A DNA stretch of 64,000 nt from Imbricaverruca yamaguchii (GCA_034440575.1 JAOTOL010001460.1:317501-381500), one strand, 5' to 3'; positions 39,111 through 52,400 are shown, counted from the first letter of the stretch. Notes: generated by a model not told the origin, from the sequence alone. Made by a program: numbers and translations.

Positions 39111-40295
39111 AAGCAAACAACAGTCCAACAATTATATCGACATCCTGACGTTGTTATAAGAGGACTCCTGTGCAGTACATGGGGATGCTGGCCTTGTCGG
39201 ATCTGTAGTAGACAGGAGAGCCCAACTAACGGTGGTATGTTCGCAAAATTGAGCAATAGCTTTTTTTCGAGAAAAAGGCGATGGTAGATTTCGAATGAAA
39301 ATATGCACTTTTATAGTCGATACATGATCGGATTTGGAATGGCATACACGTCGTCTTTTGAACACCTCGGACCCTCGAAACGAAAGGCGAATGAAATAAA
39401 GAATAGATTAAGGACTGTACAATGAATTTCCTAAAACCCCGGTTGTGATTATGTAAGGAAAATGTCTTAGGTTTTAGCTCTCCTGGACAGATAATTGGTA
39501 ATATATGCTCAATGGTAAGTTGATATGGTGTATCCAATGATCTCGAATTAACATTGAAATGGTAGTAGCTAAACGCTGAACAAAAATGAAGGAGAGAGTG
39601 AGTAACTTGCCCTCCAAAAATTATTGCGCTGAAGTGCCATATGCACCAGGAGTGTAGCGTTATGTTTCTTTATGTGTGCATATACACCTACAAGCGAAAT
39701 AAGTGCATCCACAAACATTGTTCGTGTCTGCACAATATATTTATGGAAGCTGCGGAGCATACCTCCTCCGGCTGCCCAATATGATTATCCCTAGGTATGG
39801 GGAATCCTGTCGGAAATAATTGGGCAACTCAAGTGAGGGTGCACACCTCCGGTGTTGGACCCCGGACAAATCATCCTGGCTGCGCCACTGGCTACAAGGA
39901 AATTGTATTGCATCAGTTCCAACGACAGCAAAACGCTGCTTACCATTGAAGTTGCAAACTGTACTTCATGGTAATTCGAAGCCATTATTGTGCAGCGATA
40001 GGCGAGCTACTCCCGAGGGCCTCACATTGTTAACGTTTGCAGTTGGTCCTGGCTACCACACCCCGCCTAGCAAGGTGCCCAACCGTGCATCTGTGAGCCT
40101 CAAACGGTTAACGTATGACAGTTGGTCCTGGCTACCATATCCCATCTGGAAAGGTGCCCAATCCTGCATCACAAGGTGACGGCGTGCTAGCCACGAAGTG
40201 TGCGTGGCAATGGACGACACAATCGGATGTGAAATAGGCAGACGCGTCTCATTAGCTCTACAATCAGCTCTGTTTACTGAAAGCTAGTCAGCGTG
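39111..40295. other. Intergenic with a two-copy 72-bp repeat
   Basis: CAGTTGGTCCTGGCTACCA occurs at about 40040 and 40112 within a roughly 72-bp direct duplication. No gene recognised. Confidence 0.4.
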
Positions 40296-40440
40296 CCAAA
40301 CTGGGTATTGCCAGCCGACAACAGAGCCAAACATCACCGGTCTGCCAACCGACAACAGAGCCAAACATCACCGGTCTGACAACCGACAACAGAGCCAAAC
40401 ATCACCGGTCTGACAACTGACAACAGAGCTATCTAATCAT
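40296..40440. repeat. 36-bp repeat, about 4 copies
   Basis: Unit CCGACAACAGAGCCAAACAT plus CACCGGTCTGCCAA, nearly identical in the inner copies. Confidence 0.92.
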
Positions 40441-41049
40441 AACCGGCCCTACGACCGACCGCGGTTGGTACCAGGAGCACAACGAACGTGGGAACTGCCA
40501 GTTCCTACGTTTGGTCGCCGCCTTAAGCCGCATTTGTGGATGGGACCGGTCAGATTGACCTGATCCGCTTCCTGACTTCTTATCATACTCTCTGACCTCT
40601 TATCATACTTGCTGACTTATCTTCATACCTGCTGACTTCTTATTATACGTACCGTACTTGCTAACTCTTTCCGTTTTATGGGCGCTGTATAACCGATGCA
40701 GTTAATGCGCCTTGAAACCAGAATAGCTAACAAACCAACTGACCCTTTCCGTGCCGCTGGTATGAGGAATTGTATGTTTTTTATGTGTGTCTGTGACAGC
40801 CCTATTGTCATGTGACATCTGTTGTAAAAATCGACAATAGGCCACAAGATTACAGCCACACGTTTATTGTGGATGGCCTGACTATACGTCATTGTCTTGT
40901 CTCTGTCCTAATGACTGGAGCTGTTACGCGGGGACAGCGGCAGTGGACGTAACGCGTCACAAGACCGCCTGTCGGTGGCACCCCCGCCCGGCGGCCCTGA
41001 CGCGCAGACTGTAGGACCGGCGTGGCACTGCACTGGAAGAACTGAACCG
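40441..41049. other. Intergenic, GC-rich on its right
   Basis: CTGACTTCTTATCATAC-like units recur three or four times at 40570-40660. No gene recognised. Confidence 0.4.
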
Positions 41050-43385
41050 GCAGCACCGGCCGGGCCGCCGCCCGACCACCAGCTGTACTGCAGCGGCAGC
41101 AGCAGACCGGGCCGCTGCAGGACCACCAGCTGTACTGCAGCGGCAGCAGCAGACCGGGCCGCCGCCCGACCACCAGCTGTACTGCAGCGGCAGCACCAGA
41201 CCAGGCCGCCGCCCGACCACCAGCTGTACTGCACCGGCAGCACCGGCCGGGCCGCCGCCCGACCACCAGCTGTACTGCAGCGGCAGCAGCAGACCGGGCC
41301 GCCGCCCGACCACCAGCTGTACTGCAGCGGCAGCAGCAGACCGGGCCGCCGCCCGACCACCAGCTGTACTGCAGCGGCAGCAGCAGACCGGGCTGCCGCC
41401 CGACCACCAGCTGTACTGCAGCGGCAGCAGCAGACCGGGCCGCCGCCCGACCACCAGCTGTACTGCAGCGGCAGCAGCAGACCGGGCCGCCGCCCGACCA
41501 CCAGCTGTACTGCAGCGGCAGCACCAGACCGGGCCGCCGCCCGACCACCAGCTGTACTGCAGCGGCAGCAGCAGACCGGGCCGCCGCCCGACCACCAGCT
41601 GTACTGCAGCGGCAGCACCAGACCGGGCCGCCACCCGACCACCAGCTGTACTGCAGCGGCAGCGGCAGCACTGGCCAGGCCGCCGCCCGACCACCAGCTG
41701 TACTGCACCGGCAGCGACAGACCAGGCAGCCACCCGACCACCAGCTGTACTGCAGCGGCAGCAGCAGACCGGGCCGCCGCCCGACCACCAGCTGTACTGC
41801 AGCGGCAGCAGCAGACCGGGCCGCCGCCCGACCACCAGCTGTACTGCAGCGGCAGCACCAGACCGGGCCGCCGCCCGACCACCAGCTGTACTGCAGCGGC
41901 AGCAGCAGACCGGGCCGCCGCCCGACCACCAGCTGTACTGCAGCGACAGCACCAGACCAGGCAGCCACCCGACCACCAGCTGTACTGCAGCGGCAGCGGC
42001 AGCACTGGCCAGGCCGCCGCCCGACCACCAGCTGTGCTGCAGTGGCAGCGGCAGCACTGGCCAGGCCGCCGCCCGACCACCAGCTGTACTGCAGCGGCAG
42101 CAGCAGACCAGGCAGCCACCCGACCACCAGCTGTACTGCAGCGGCAGCAGCAGACCGGGCCGCCGCCCGACCACCAGCTGTACTGCACCGGCAGCGGCAG
42201 ACCAGGCAGCCACCCGACCACCAGCTGTACTGCAGCGGCAGCAGCAGACCGGGCCGCCACCCGACCACCAGCTGTACTGCAGCGGCAGCAGCAGACCAGG
42301 CAGCCACCCGACCACCAGCTGTACTGCAGCGGCAGCAGTAGACCGGGCCGCCGCCCGACCACCAGCTGTACTGCAGCGGCAGCGGCAGCACTGGCCAGGC
42401 CGCCGCCCGACCACCAGCTGTACTGCAGCGGCAGCGGCAGACCAGGCAGCCACCCGACCACCAGCTGTACTGCAGCGGCAGCAGCAGACCGGGCCGCCGC
42501 CCGACCACCAGCTGTACTGCACCGGCAGCGGCAGACCAGGCAGCCACCCGACCACCAGCTGTACTGCAGCGGCAGCAGCAGACCGGGCCGCCACCCGACC
42601 ACCAGCTGTGCTGCAGCGGCAGCAGCAGACCAGGCAGCCACCCGACCACCAGCTGTACTGCAGCGGCAGCAGTAGACCGGGCCGCCGCCCGACCACCAGC
42701 TGTACTGCAGCGGCAGCGGCAGACCAGGCAGCCACCCGACCACCAGCTGTACTGCAGCGGCAGCAGCAGACCGGGCCGCCGCCCGACCACCAGCTGTACT
42801 GCAGCGACAGCAGCAGACCGGGCCGCCGCCCGACCACCAGCTGTACTGCAGCGACAGCAGCAGACCGGGCCGCCACCCGACCACCAGCTGTACTGCGCGG
42901 CAGCACCGGCCGGGCCGCCACCCGACCACCAGCTGTACTGCAGCGGCAGCGGTAGACCGGGCCGCCGCCCGACCACCAGCTGTACTGCAGCGGCAGCACC
43001 AGACCAGGCAGCCACCCGACCACCAGCTGTACTGCAGCGGCAGCAGCAGACCGGGCCGCCGCCCGACCACCAGCTGTACTGCAGCGGCAGCACCGGCCGG
43101 GCCGCCACCCGACCACCAGCTGTACTGCAGCGGCAGCAGCAGACCGGGCCGCCGCCCGACCACCAGCTGTACTGCAGCGGCAGCAGCAGCCCGGGCCGCC
43201 GCCCGACCACCAGCTGTACTGCAGCGGCAGAACCGGCCGGGCCGCCACCCGACCACCAGCTGTACTGCAGCGGCAGCAGCAGACCGGGCCGCCGCCCGAC
43301 CACCAGCTGTACTGCAGCGACAGCACCAGACCAGGCAGCCACCCGACCACCAGCTGTACTGCAGCGGCAGCACCAGACCGGCGCT
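41050..43385. repeat. 48-bp GC-rich minisatellite, about 48 copies
   Basis: Unit CGACCACCAGCTGTACTGCA plus GCGGCAGCAGCAGACCGGG and CCGCCGCC, with 51-bp forms carrying an extra GGCAGC. Units are multiples of three, so three minus-strand frames stay open for more than 800 codons and a plus frame for 566. Identical low-complexity peptides in every frame argue against coding. On the minus strand the unit contains CTGCTGCCGCTGCAG, an acceptor-like string. Confidence 0.97.
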
Positions 43386-43469
43386 GCGTCGACACTGGGC
43401 CGCGTCATGTCCTGGCTGCAATGCGACACTGTATCAACCGGTCAGGCCCTGGCTACGATGCGACACAAC
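43386..43469. other. Flank of the 48-bp array
   Basis: Short unique stretch, nothing recognised. Confidence 0.4.
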
Positions 43470-43705
43470 TACCATAACATAGACATACCATAGCGCAACT
43501 ACCATAAACAGCTACCATAGCATAACACAACTACCATAGCATAGCACAGTTATCATAGCATAGCACACTGCATAACGTAACACACTACCATAGCATAACA
43601 CAACTACCATAGCATAACACAACTACCATAGCATAGCACAGTTATCATAGCATAGCATACTGCATAACGTAACACACTACCTTAGCATAACACAACTACC
43701 ATAAT
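43470..43705. repeat. ACCATAGCATA-type minisatellite
   Basis: Units of 14-15 bp (ACCATAGCATAACACA) lie within a longer duplication of about 94 bp (blocks near 43534 and 43628). Confidence 0.88.
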
Positions 43706-45538
43706 GGGAGCCAACGAGCACCCTTAGTGAAGTATTAATGAGCCGATGTGGTGCAGAAACGCTCCTTAGCAGGTCTACGGGGGCTGACTAGTTTGAAAAC
43801 ACACTTTTTGAACGAGCTAAAATACTCAACGGACACCCATTATTCTGCTTTAAAAAAAAACTCTTAAAAATATGCTGTTTTGTCGCCGTGATCTTTCGCA
43901 TTATGGGCGCGAATATTTGTATCGGTCTACATACCATCACCACACCAACACCAACTGAACACCAACCTCACTCGTTGTCATTCTGTCAGCTTCATCATCT
44001 ATGGACTCAGTCCTCCGAGTATCTAGAGAGCGTGCGATGTCCACGCTCACTCTGCAAAGCATGCCGGCCCCCGAACATCCGGTACAGATCTTGAATTGCA
44101 GGCTGAAATGTCCTCCGACGGCCTAAAAGTAAGCTCGTGGTAAGTTGTAGCGAAGTTAGGAATTTACTATAGCTGAGACATTTTTAGTTCTATGGACATT
44201 CGCAATCTAGTCCGTGTTGTTGCATAGAAGGCAGGAAAGCATGCCAATGCTAGTTTGAATTTTCGCCTCTGATAGTCATGCCCGACAAGTTGACGTGGTG
44301 GGGGAGGGGGGGGGAGAGGAGACAGCGGTGAGCAGCACACGAATTGGGCTAGCGGTAAGCTGGGTATTGTTCTCTGTGCTGAGTAATGCGTACACTGTGT
44401 GATCTGTATCGGGCATTGTCGTGACCACTCTATTGTCCGTACTGAGTAAGTATCTTGTTCGCTGGTCATTGTGGGGTGAAGATCGGTGCAGCTAGACAAT
44501 GCACCATCGTTGCTGCTCGCATTGATGAAGGGCGCCATCCAGGTGAAAGCTACCACACCTGTGATAAACGTTACCTTCAAGTTAGCCGGACCAGAGGTGA
44601 CAGTGTCTTGAAGTTTCCTTGGCCGCGGTGCTCTGCGGTTTGTGGCTGCTCTGCCGTGGTGACCTCCTTTCCAAGAGAAAACCGAGTGTACGTCTCCCGC
44701 TTCAGGAGACGCTTGCTCTGTTTGCCCCCTAGAAAGTGAATATCACGTCAATCGCGCACATGCGAGGGCCATGTCACACAGACGGATCCCGGGAAGAAAT
44801 CGTGTCGTGAGACCGCAAAATGATACGTCGGCGGATCCAGAGCAGTCACGTCCCCCACCCCGTGGTCAGAAGACGATGTCTCCTGATTCGAAGGAAGGAA
44901 ATTTCGAACTTTTCGATCGAAGTCGCCTCTCTGGATGAAAATCAGCGCCCTTCGGGGAGGTCCAAGTGCACCCTGCAAAACTGTCTCGGTAAGTGGAGCT
45001 CTTCCGGGAAAATCATGCCACCAAGACGAGTGCCACTCCCGATGAAAAAATCGTCCTGAGTCCGCCCATGTGCCGGGGCTACGTCAGTTTTCCAGGAAAA
45101 CGTGTCGGTGGGGGGTGGGGGGTGGGGGTGGGGGGGACGTGACGACGTCTGACTGTGGACTCCTGTGTGGTGGCTCTGATAGCGTGCTATGGATCGGTTG
45201 TGTGATGACGTCATACGTGGCGGCTCAAAGATTTGGCCAAGTGGTGGTCATCCAGAATTTTGGTGCACACTGGACGTTCGGATCTCTTTTGCCACTGTGA
45301 GTACACCTTGTCATGGAATATATCGTTGGCAGATGGGCGTGGGTAAGTTCCAAAAATGTATGTGCTGTATTACAGGTAGCATGGAAGCGTAGTTCGGGTT
45401 AATCTTCGTGGGCTTCGTGTTGTTGAAACAGTTTCCAGCGCATGCTCTTCGAGTAATCCACGATGTTTGACGATGAGTAATATTGTCGTGAACACAACAA
45501 CTTGCTCAACATCAGCATCGCACTGTTGTAGAAATTGT
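43706..45538. other. Intergenic, no gene recognised
   Basis: ORFs of up to 137 codons without known motifs. A G-rich run of GGGGTGGGGGG type lies at 45109-45136. Confidence 0.35.
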
Positions 45539-45719
45539 TTGTTTATTGGTTGGTTCACGACACACTTTATGCACATTCACGGCTAATGGCGCCGCCCACA
45601 CTGTTTCGTCGGTGGGCCGCGGGATTGGGAAATGTCCTGAGTGGCGCTAGAGTCGAACCCGGGACCTTTGCTACCCATAGCCCGACACCTTAACCACTCG
45701 GCCATCCCCGCCCCTCTGA
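45539..45719 (-). mobile_element. tRNA-derived SINE, family B, copy 2, with target-site duplication
   Basis: The minus strand reads GGGGATGGCCGAGTGGTTAA (A box of a Ser/Leu-type tRNA), then GGGTTCGACTC (B box), then the body shared with 12743-12918. Near-identical 12-bp repeats TGTAGAAATTGT (45527-45538) and TGTAAAAATTGT (45720-45731) flank it. This copy keeps the better promoter boxes of the two. Confidence 0.92.
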
Positions 45720-46269
45720 TGTAAAAATTGTCGCACAGACCCATGAGGGTGGGGGCGTTTTGCGCCACTCGTATATGTGCGACCAATGTACCAATGTACC
45801 TTTGGTGCAAACGAAAATCGATAGCTCAGTGAGTTTTATTGGGGTTAAATTATTTTGTAACCCAGGAGTCTCTGATAATGTTGCAAGACCCCTCAAGTGG
45901 AAGTATATCGACCTCGAAAGTCCACATTGTTATCCTGATATGGATCATTATGAGAAATGAAAACGTGAAGAACATTTTATTACCTACGCTTTATCCTCAG
46001 GATGATTTACTTGAGCCGTTGTGGAAACGTTTGACTCTCGGTAGGAATGGTTGATTTCAAACAAAACAGAAAGTTATGCTTTTTGTTCGGCTTGGAATAT
46101 GATTTGTGTCTACCGTTTAAAGAGTGATGCCTAATGCTCAATGGGTTGAGCAACACTCTTGAGTCATCATTAATCATCTGAGGGGGCACTTTCCACCTGC
46201 TGTCATCTCGGCGCTGGTCAATGATTGGTCTTCTCGCAGATCAGCTATGCATTTATATGTAAGATAACC
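45720..46269. other. Intergenic, nothing recognised
   Basis: Unique AT-rich DNA between a SINE and a LINE fragment. Confidence 0.4.
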
Positions 46270-46683
46270 AACCAAAACCTCGCATGAAAAAAATATTAAC
46301 TTCCCGGCATAAGTAATTTTCGGCCAAACAAAAGTTTGGCCATGTTTCTGATATGCTGAGGAGACTGGGCTGGCTCAGTGCGGAGAGCCTGTCCCAGACT
46401 GTCCATAATAACCACTGTACGTGGAGGGCATGCATCGTGAAATAAATAAATGAATGAACCTGGCCAGGCACCACACCCTGTGCCTCCCACAAGGTGCAGT
46501 GTCATTGTGAGCCGGGGTCACTGGCTCATGATCTCACCACCGTGGCGGAGATTCGTGACCGGACCACCCGTCAGGACCATCACTTATATGCCCCCGGGCC
46601 CGCACTGCGACGAGGAAGAGGCGATTTAGCTCCAGAGCACTACTTCTGTACAACTGGTAGCCAGCCGAGCTGCTGCGGCTTCC
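46270..46683 (+). mobile_element. LINE 3' fragment, probably same family as the HR4-intron LINE
   Basis: Translation gives D-M-L-R-R-L-G-W-L-S-A-E-S-L near 46350 (compare D-L-L-E-R-L-G-R-L-S-V-E-K-L in the other copy). After a break comes T-T-V-A-E-I-R-D-R-T-T-R-Q-D-H near 46537 and a C-terminal end near 46650. About 120 bp between the two parts is unrelated or decayed. Inactive remnant. Confidence 0.75.
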
Positions 46684-47980
46684 CGTACCGATGTTGTGTC
46701 GCCACCTACGGCGGCACATGTCTGACGTGCCGCCAGTGCCGTACCGATGTTGTGTCGCCACCTACGGCGGCACATGTCTGACGTGCCGCCAGTGCCGTAC
46801 CGATGTTGTGTCGCCACCTACGGCGGCACATGTCTGACGTGCCGCCAGTGCCGTACCGATGTTGTGTCGCCACCTACGGCGGCACATGGCTGACGTGCTG
46901 CCAGTGCCGTACCGATGTTGTGTCGCCACCTACGGCGGCACATGGCTGACGTGCTGCCAGTGCCGTACCGATGTTGTGTCGCCACCTACGGCGGCACATG
47001 GCTGACGTGCTGCCAGTGCCGTACCGATGTTGTGTCGCCACCTACGGCGGCACATGTCTGACGTGCCGCCAGTGCCGTACCGATGTTGTGTCGCCACCTA
47101 CGGCGGCACATGTCTGACGTGCTGCCAGTGCCGTACCGATGTTGTGTCGCCACCTACGGCGGCACATGGCTGACGTGCTGCCAGTGCCGTACCGATGTTG
47201 TGTCGCCACCTACGGCGGCACATGGCTGACGTGCCGCCAGTGCCGTACCGATGTTGTGTCGCCACCTACGGCGGCACATGGCTGACGTGCTGCCAGTGCC
47301 GTACCGATGTTGTGTCGCCACCTACGGCGGCACATGGCTGACGTGCTGCCAGTGCCGTACCGATGTTGTGTCGCCACCTACGGCGGCACATGTCTGACGT
47401 GCCGCCAGTGCCGTACCGATGTTGTGTCGCCACCTACGGCGGCACATGGCTGACGTGCTGCCAGTGTCGTACCGATGTTGTGTCGCCACCTACAGCGGCA
47501 CATGGCTGACGTGCTGCCAGTACCGTACCGATGTTGTGTCGCCACCTACGGCGGCACATGGCTGACGTGCCGCCAGTGCCGTACCGATGTTGTGTCGCCA
47601 CCTACGGCGGCACATGGCTGACGTGCTGCCAGTGCCGTACCGATGTTGTGTCGCCACCTACGGCGGCACATGGCTGACGTGCTGCCAGTGTCGTACCGAT
47701 GTTGTGTCGCCACCTACAGCGGCACATGGCTGACGTGCTGCCAGTACCGTACCGATGTTGTGTCGCCACCTACGGCGGCACATGGCTGACGTGCCGCCAG
47801 TGCCGTACCGATGTTGTGTCGCCACCTACGGCGGCACATGGCTGACGTGCTGCCAGTGCCGTACCGATGTTGTGTCGCCACCTACGGCGGCACATGGCTG
47901 ACGTGCTGCCAGTGCCGTACCGATGTTGTGTCGCCACCTACGGCGGCACATGTCTGACGTGCCGCCAGTGCCGTACCGAT
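46684..47980. repeat. 56-bp minisatellite, about 23 copies
   Basis: Unit GTACCGATGTTGTGTCGCCA plus CCTACGGCGGCACATGGCTG and ACGTGCTGCCAGTGCC, with GTCTGACGTGCCGCC variants that alternate in blocks. It starts right at the end of the LINE fragment. Confidence 0.97.
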
Positions 47981-48503
47981 GTGCCGCTCGCCCAGCTGTA
48001 TTTAATTATGACATGCATGGCCACCGGTTTAACTGTTCTGTGATTTGGACCTTTTCAGCCCTGCTGTGTTATCTTGTTAATGCGACGTTGCGATAGCCAT
48101 ACGTCCATTGTGGATTACCTCAATGCAAAACTGCATCTGTGTCTGTATCTGTATCTATGTCCTGCATTTGGTACAGAACATTTTATATCGGGCGATCTGT
48201 GCATTATTTTTACACCTGTCCAAGACAAAAATACATCAAACATAAATACATGACATCTAGCATGAGCATAGTAATTTCTGCCACGTACAGGGTAAAATCC
48301 AGATTTAAACAAACCAGCGGAAGCACCAAACGGCGGGAATAATTTATAATCAAATAAACCTTATCTCCGAATAATATGCTTCTCAGCAGAAAATGACCCT
48401 AGACATGTCGAAGAAGTAAACATTCACGAAACAGTAAACTTCCACGGAACCAATAGGGAATCCGTTATAACGGAAAAAACATATGCACCTATATAGTTAT
48501 ACA

Positions 48504-48551
<48 letters not shown>

Positions 48552-50149
48552 GCATATATTGGAATGGCACGCGATATCATGTTAGCCTAAAGAGCAACAC
48601 GCTGCACACTAAAAATGTAGCATCACTCTTTAGATGGTTTTGCAAACAGAGTGATATCAACCTGAAGGGTGTTGCTATTTTTAAGTGGCCAGTGTGTGGA
48701 GTGGAAAGGCATCTGCCGATCCTTCCGCTACGACGATCATGGGTACTATGCGAAAATACTATACGACCGCTGCTTGCCAATACAAAGTTTCTTTTTCCAG
48801 ACCTGCACCTCGGCAAATGCTATCTCCGAAAAGACACAATGGATGATGATATTTTTCGACAACCCATTGTAGAAGTGATTAGAACGAGGCAAACTGCGAA
48901 TTAGCTACAAGGGATGGAAATGGATTCGACAGTGATGAATTTCATAGGATTCCGTGCGAAGTCTGGAAAGTATTCAGGACAGGGAAGGGGGAATGAATCG
49001 GTAGCATTATGTGGGATGTCAACCGTAATGACGTTGAATACGCTGCTAGAGTTCCACACACAGCTGCAGAGTTGGGATTTCCTGCAATAGCAAACTTCTA
49101 AAACCATTGTGGCACAGAATTAGCCACTTTTAAACCATTGGCGACGATAGGATCACCTGGTAAAATCCAACGATATTAGGACTCGGGAGGGGAGGGGGAA
49201 TTGAAGGGCTCGAAGCTCCAAAGGGATGGTGAACTCCACCTATGGCGTTTCAGTCATACTTGGAATCTGGAGCCCTCCACCCTCCTAAATTGATTTCTTA
49301 TTGCAATATCCTATCCAAAGTTTAATTGTACTGGATCCTTTGTATTTTCTGACCAACAACGATATTGGATACAATCTATTTTCCTGATCAACAACATTAT
49401 TGGATTCCATTCTATTCCCAAATAATTCTTCTTTACGGTCTGCCGTCATCAACTTCCAGAATCGCTAGCCCTCCTCCACAGTTTTTGTTTGTGTCCGAAG
49501 TTGCTCTAGTGACTTTACTGCGAGAAATTGTGACGGAACTTCATCGTTTACGCGCAAAGTACAATCTGATGTAACAGTGCAGGGATAGTGGTGTTGCCAG
49601 GAATAAATATCGCAGAACTTCTTCAGCCGTCCTGCAAGATAATTTGTCTGTATAAATAATTCGTGAATAAATTAAACTCGTCATATGAGTGTGATCAAGC
49701 ATGGATGAGTGATATAAATCAAAGAACGCCCTTGGCGTGAGCTACATAAATATGTGGTGTGTGTATGCCCACTAATACACCTTTAATTTCCTCACGACGC
49801 AAAGCTTCATGATAGCAGTTTGAAGATTAACGACCTTGATTGGCTAAGCCGGTGGAAGAAGCTCGCTAATTTATTGCTGTTTGTTCTGAGGGTACTTTAT
49901 GATAGCCTAGTTGTTGAATGGTAGACAGATAAAATAATGTAGCATGACCTAGGCTATATTAGTTTTAATATTTGTTGGCATTCTTGACATACATGGATAA
50001 TAGCATGTTGCATTTTCTAACATTAATTTTCAGACTAACACGCCGCCGTAGGTCATTATAAGCTAATTAGAATGTAGTTGCAATTTAGTAGTCCTCTTCC
50101 GCGACCCGGGAAACATGTTCTTCGACTCGAGTTGTCTCCGTGATTCGGG
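47981..50149. other. Intergenic, no gene recognised
   Basis: AT-rich DNA with one AT microsatellite. A short plus-strand frame at 49480-49575 ends in a helix-like 28-residue peptide but has no supporting context. Confidence 0.35.
48507..48550. repeat. (TA)n microsatellite
   Basis: About 22 TA units. Confidence 0.97.
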
Positions 50150-50760
50150 GGCCTCTTTATCTGCCCGAGGCCCGCTCGGTCAACTCGTGACTACTCCATC
50201 AGCGTGACACATCGAACTGGCCCAGGAGCACCGCATGTTCAGTCCAGGACCCTTTTCGTCGGTTCAGGGGTCCTCCTCAACTGCCCAAGACTTTTTCCCT
50301 CAGGTCGGACTCCGGTCTTTCAAACGCGTGGGCTCCCTCCATCAAGTCAGAGGTTCCTTCTTCGGGTTGGGCCTCTCCGTGGGTCGAAGGAGCCATCATA
50401 TTGGCTTTGGGTTCCCTCTGGTGGATATGGGCTTTCCTCATTGGCCCTGGAGGTCCTTTTTACTGGCCGGGGATATCTCCGTCAGATCTTGGTCCTTCCA
50501 ACAAGCCCGGCCCCCTTACATCAGCCTAGAATCCCTTCACTCTGGCCTTGTCTTGGACCTTCAAAGTTTGCCAGTGAACACTCTTTATTGACTCGAGGGC
50601 CCTCATCATCGTCCTAAGATCCTCTCCATCAGCTCGAGGCATCTTTCGTCGATCCAGGAGCCCTTCACGTCGAATCAGGGGCCCTTCACGCCTGCCTTCA
50701 CCGGTTGTTCCGGGCCTTCACTGTTCGACCCAAGGCCCTCATAGGTCGTTCGGAAGCCCT
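50150..50760. repeat. Very degenerate GGCCCTTC-type repeat
   Basis: Recurring GGGGCCTCTTTATC, GAGCCCTTCACGTC and GGTCCTTTTTACTGG-like words at about 25-35 bp suggest an ancient minisatellite. The periodicity is weak. Confidence 0.4.
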
Positions 50761-51534
50761 CCGAAGCACCAAATTATTTGTGTTCTTCGTCACGGCCCAT
50801 GCTAAAGCACAACGTATTCAACGATCCCTTGGACCCTTCGAGGCACAAGAAGAGAAGGACATGGCCCCGTGGCCCCTTCTGGGTGGTCCGCCACTGGATG
50901 TCATTGACGAAGAACTGTGTCAAAAGACTATGTCATTCAACACGAAGGCGGGCCCCTCCCAAGCCGCATTCTTTCTTGGAGTTGCACGTTGCCGCACCCA
51001 CAACGCGCACAAAAGTGAGCTACGCGATGCACTTGACTACGAGTATGGCTGTCATTACCACTCGGACTTCAATGCTGTTCAATTTCAAATGCTCACGAAC
51101 CGTGACAAGAGACCCTCCTTAAAGGCCAAACTTTAAGAAATAGGAGAGCTGTGATTCCATCCGTCAGAATGTGCCGCTATAATCCGCATTGATTCCGAGA
51201 ATAGTCAGCCATAAAAACATCATAAATCGTTGGTGGACCACGAACTATGAGGCAGATCTTCAAAGCAGACATTCAAGATGCTTGTTTAGAAAAATTGCCA
51301 ATAGAGCAAGCTGACAAATCTCACAACCGTGGTTTAACAGCGTCGTCCGGGCCACTCCAGCGTCCCTGAACTCGCTGACCTCCACCAGGTCAGACTTCGG
51401 AGCACCCTGAACGCTGCTGACCCCTGCTGGGCCAGAGACCAGGCTTCAGTGCCCCTTAAATTCGCTGGCCTCCACCTGGCCGGGGGCCAGGCTTCGATGC
51501 CCCTCAACGTCAGTGGGTGGCTGAACCCATACAG
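50761..51534. other. Unclassified region with a 143-codon ORF
   Basis: A plus-strand frame runs from 50705 to 51136, partly out of the degenerate repeat. I recognise no domain and do not call it a gene. Confidence 0.3.
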
Positions 51535-52400
51535 AGTTCACACCCACACAGAGGTCATGGTTATACAGCCCATTGTCACACAGTTCACACCCACACAGAG
51601 GTCATGGTTATGCAGCCCACTGTCACATAGTTCACACCCACACACAGGTCATGGTTATGCAGCACACTGTCACGCAGTTCACACCCACACAGAGGTCATG
51701 GTTATGCAGCCCACTGTCACACAGTTCACACCCACACAGAGGTCATGGTTATGCAGCACACTGTCACATAGTTCACACCCACACAGAGGTCATGGTTATG
51801 CAGCACACTGTCACACAGTTCACACCCACTCAGAGGTCATGGTTATGCAGCCCACTGTCACACAGTTCACACCCACACAGAGGTCATGGTTATGCAGCAC
51901 ACTGTCACACAGTTCACACCCACACAGAGGTCATGGTTATGCAGCACACTGTCACACAGTTCACACCCACACAGAGGTCATGGTTATGCAGCCCACTGTC
52001 ACACAGTTCACACCCACACAGAGGTCATGGTTATGCAGCACACTGTCACACAGTTCACACCCACACAGAGGTCATGGTTATGCAGCACACTGTCACACAG
52101 TTCACACCCACTCAGAGGTCATGGTTATGCAGCACACTGTCACATAGTTCACACCCACACAGAGTTCATGGTTATGCAGCCCACTGTCACACAGCTCACA
52201 CCCACACTCAGGTCATGGTTATGCGACACACCCAGTTCATGCCAGATTCATGCCAGACACACCCAGCCCACTGTCACACAGTTCACACCCACACAGAGGT
52301 CATGGTTATACAGCCCACTGTCACACAGTTCACACGCACTCAGAGCTCACAATTATTCACAGTTCACACAGAGCTCATACAGAGCTCACAGGCGCACAGA
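51535..52400. repeat. 47-bp minisatellite, about 17 copies
   Basis: Unit CACAGTTCACACCCACACAG plus AGGTCATGGTTATGCAGCCC and ACTGTCA, with a diverged tail of CACAGAGCTCA units after 52330. Since 47 is not a multiple of three, the ORFs cycle through frames. Confidence 0.96.

Noticed and set aside
40889..43429. Minus-strand ORFs of 812-846 codons in three overlapping frames
   Set aside because: All come from a 48-bp tandem repeat; the same length in every frame shows the openness is a property of the unit and not of coding.
44167..44580. Secreted protein with a signal-peptide-like start (K-V-T-F-I-T-G-V-V-A)
   Set aside because: The frame opens with TTG, not ATG, and the rest shows no conserved pattern or splice support.
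46684..47980. CRISPR-like array
   Set aside because: The whole 56-bp unit repeats with no unique spacers, and the genome is eukaryotic.
49480..49575. Terminal exon encoding a helix-like 28-residue peptide
   Set aside because: The frame is short, there is no convincing acceptor, and no partner exon or family is recognised.
50204..51136. Two ORFs of 137 and 143 codons as real genes
   Set aside because: They largely translate a degenerate repeat and show no recognisable domain.
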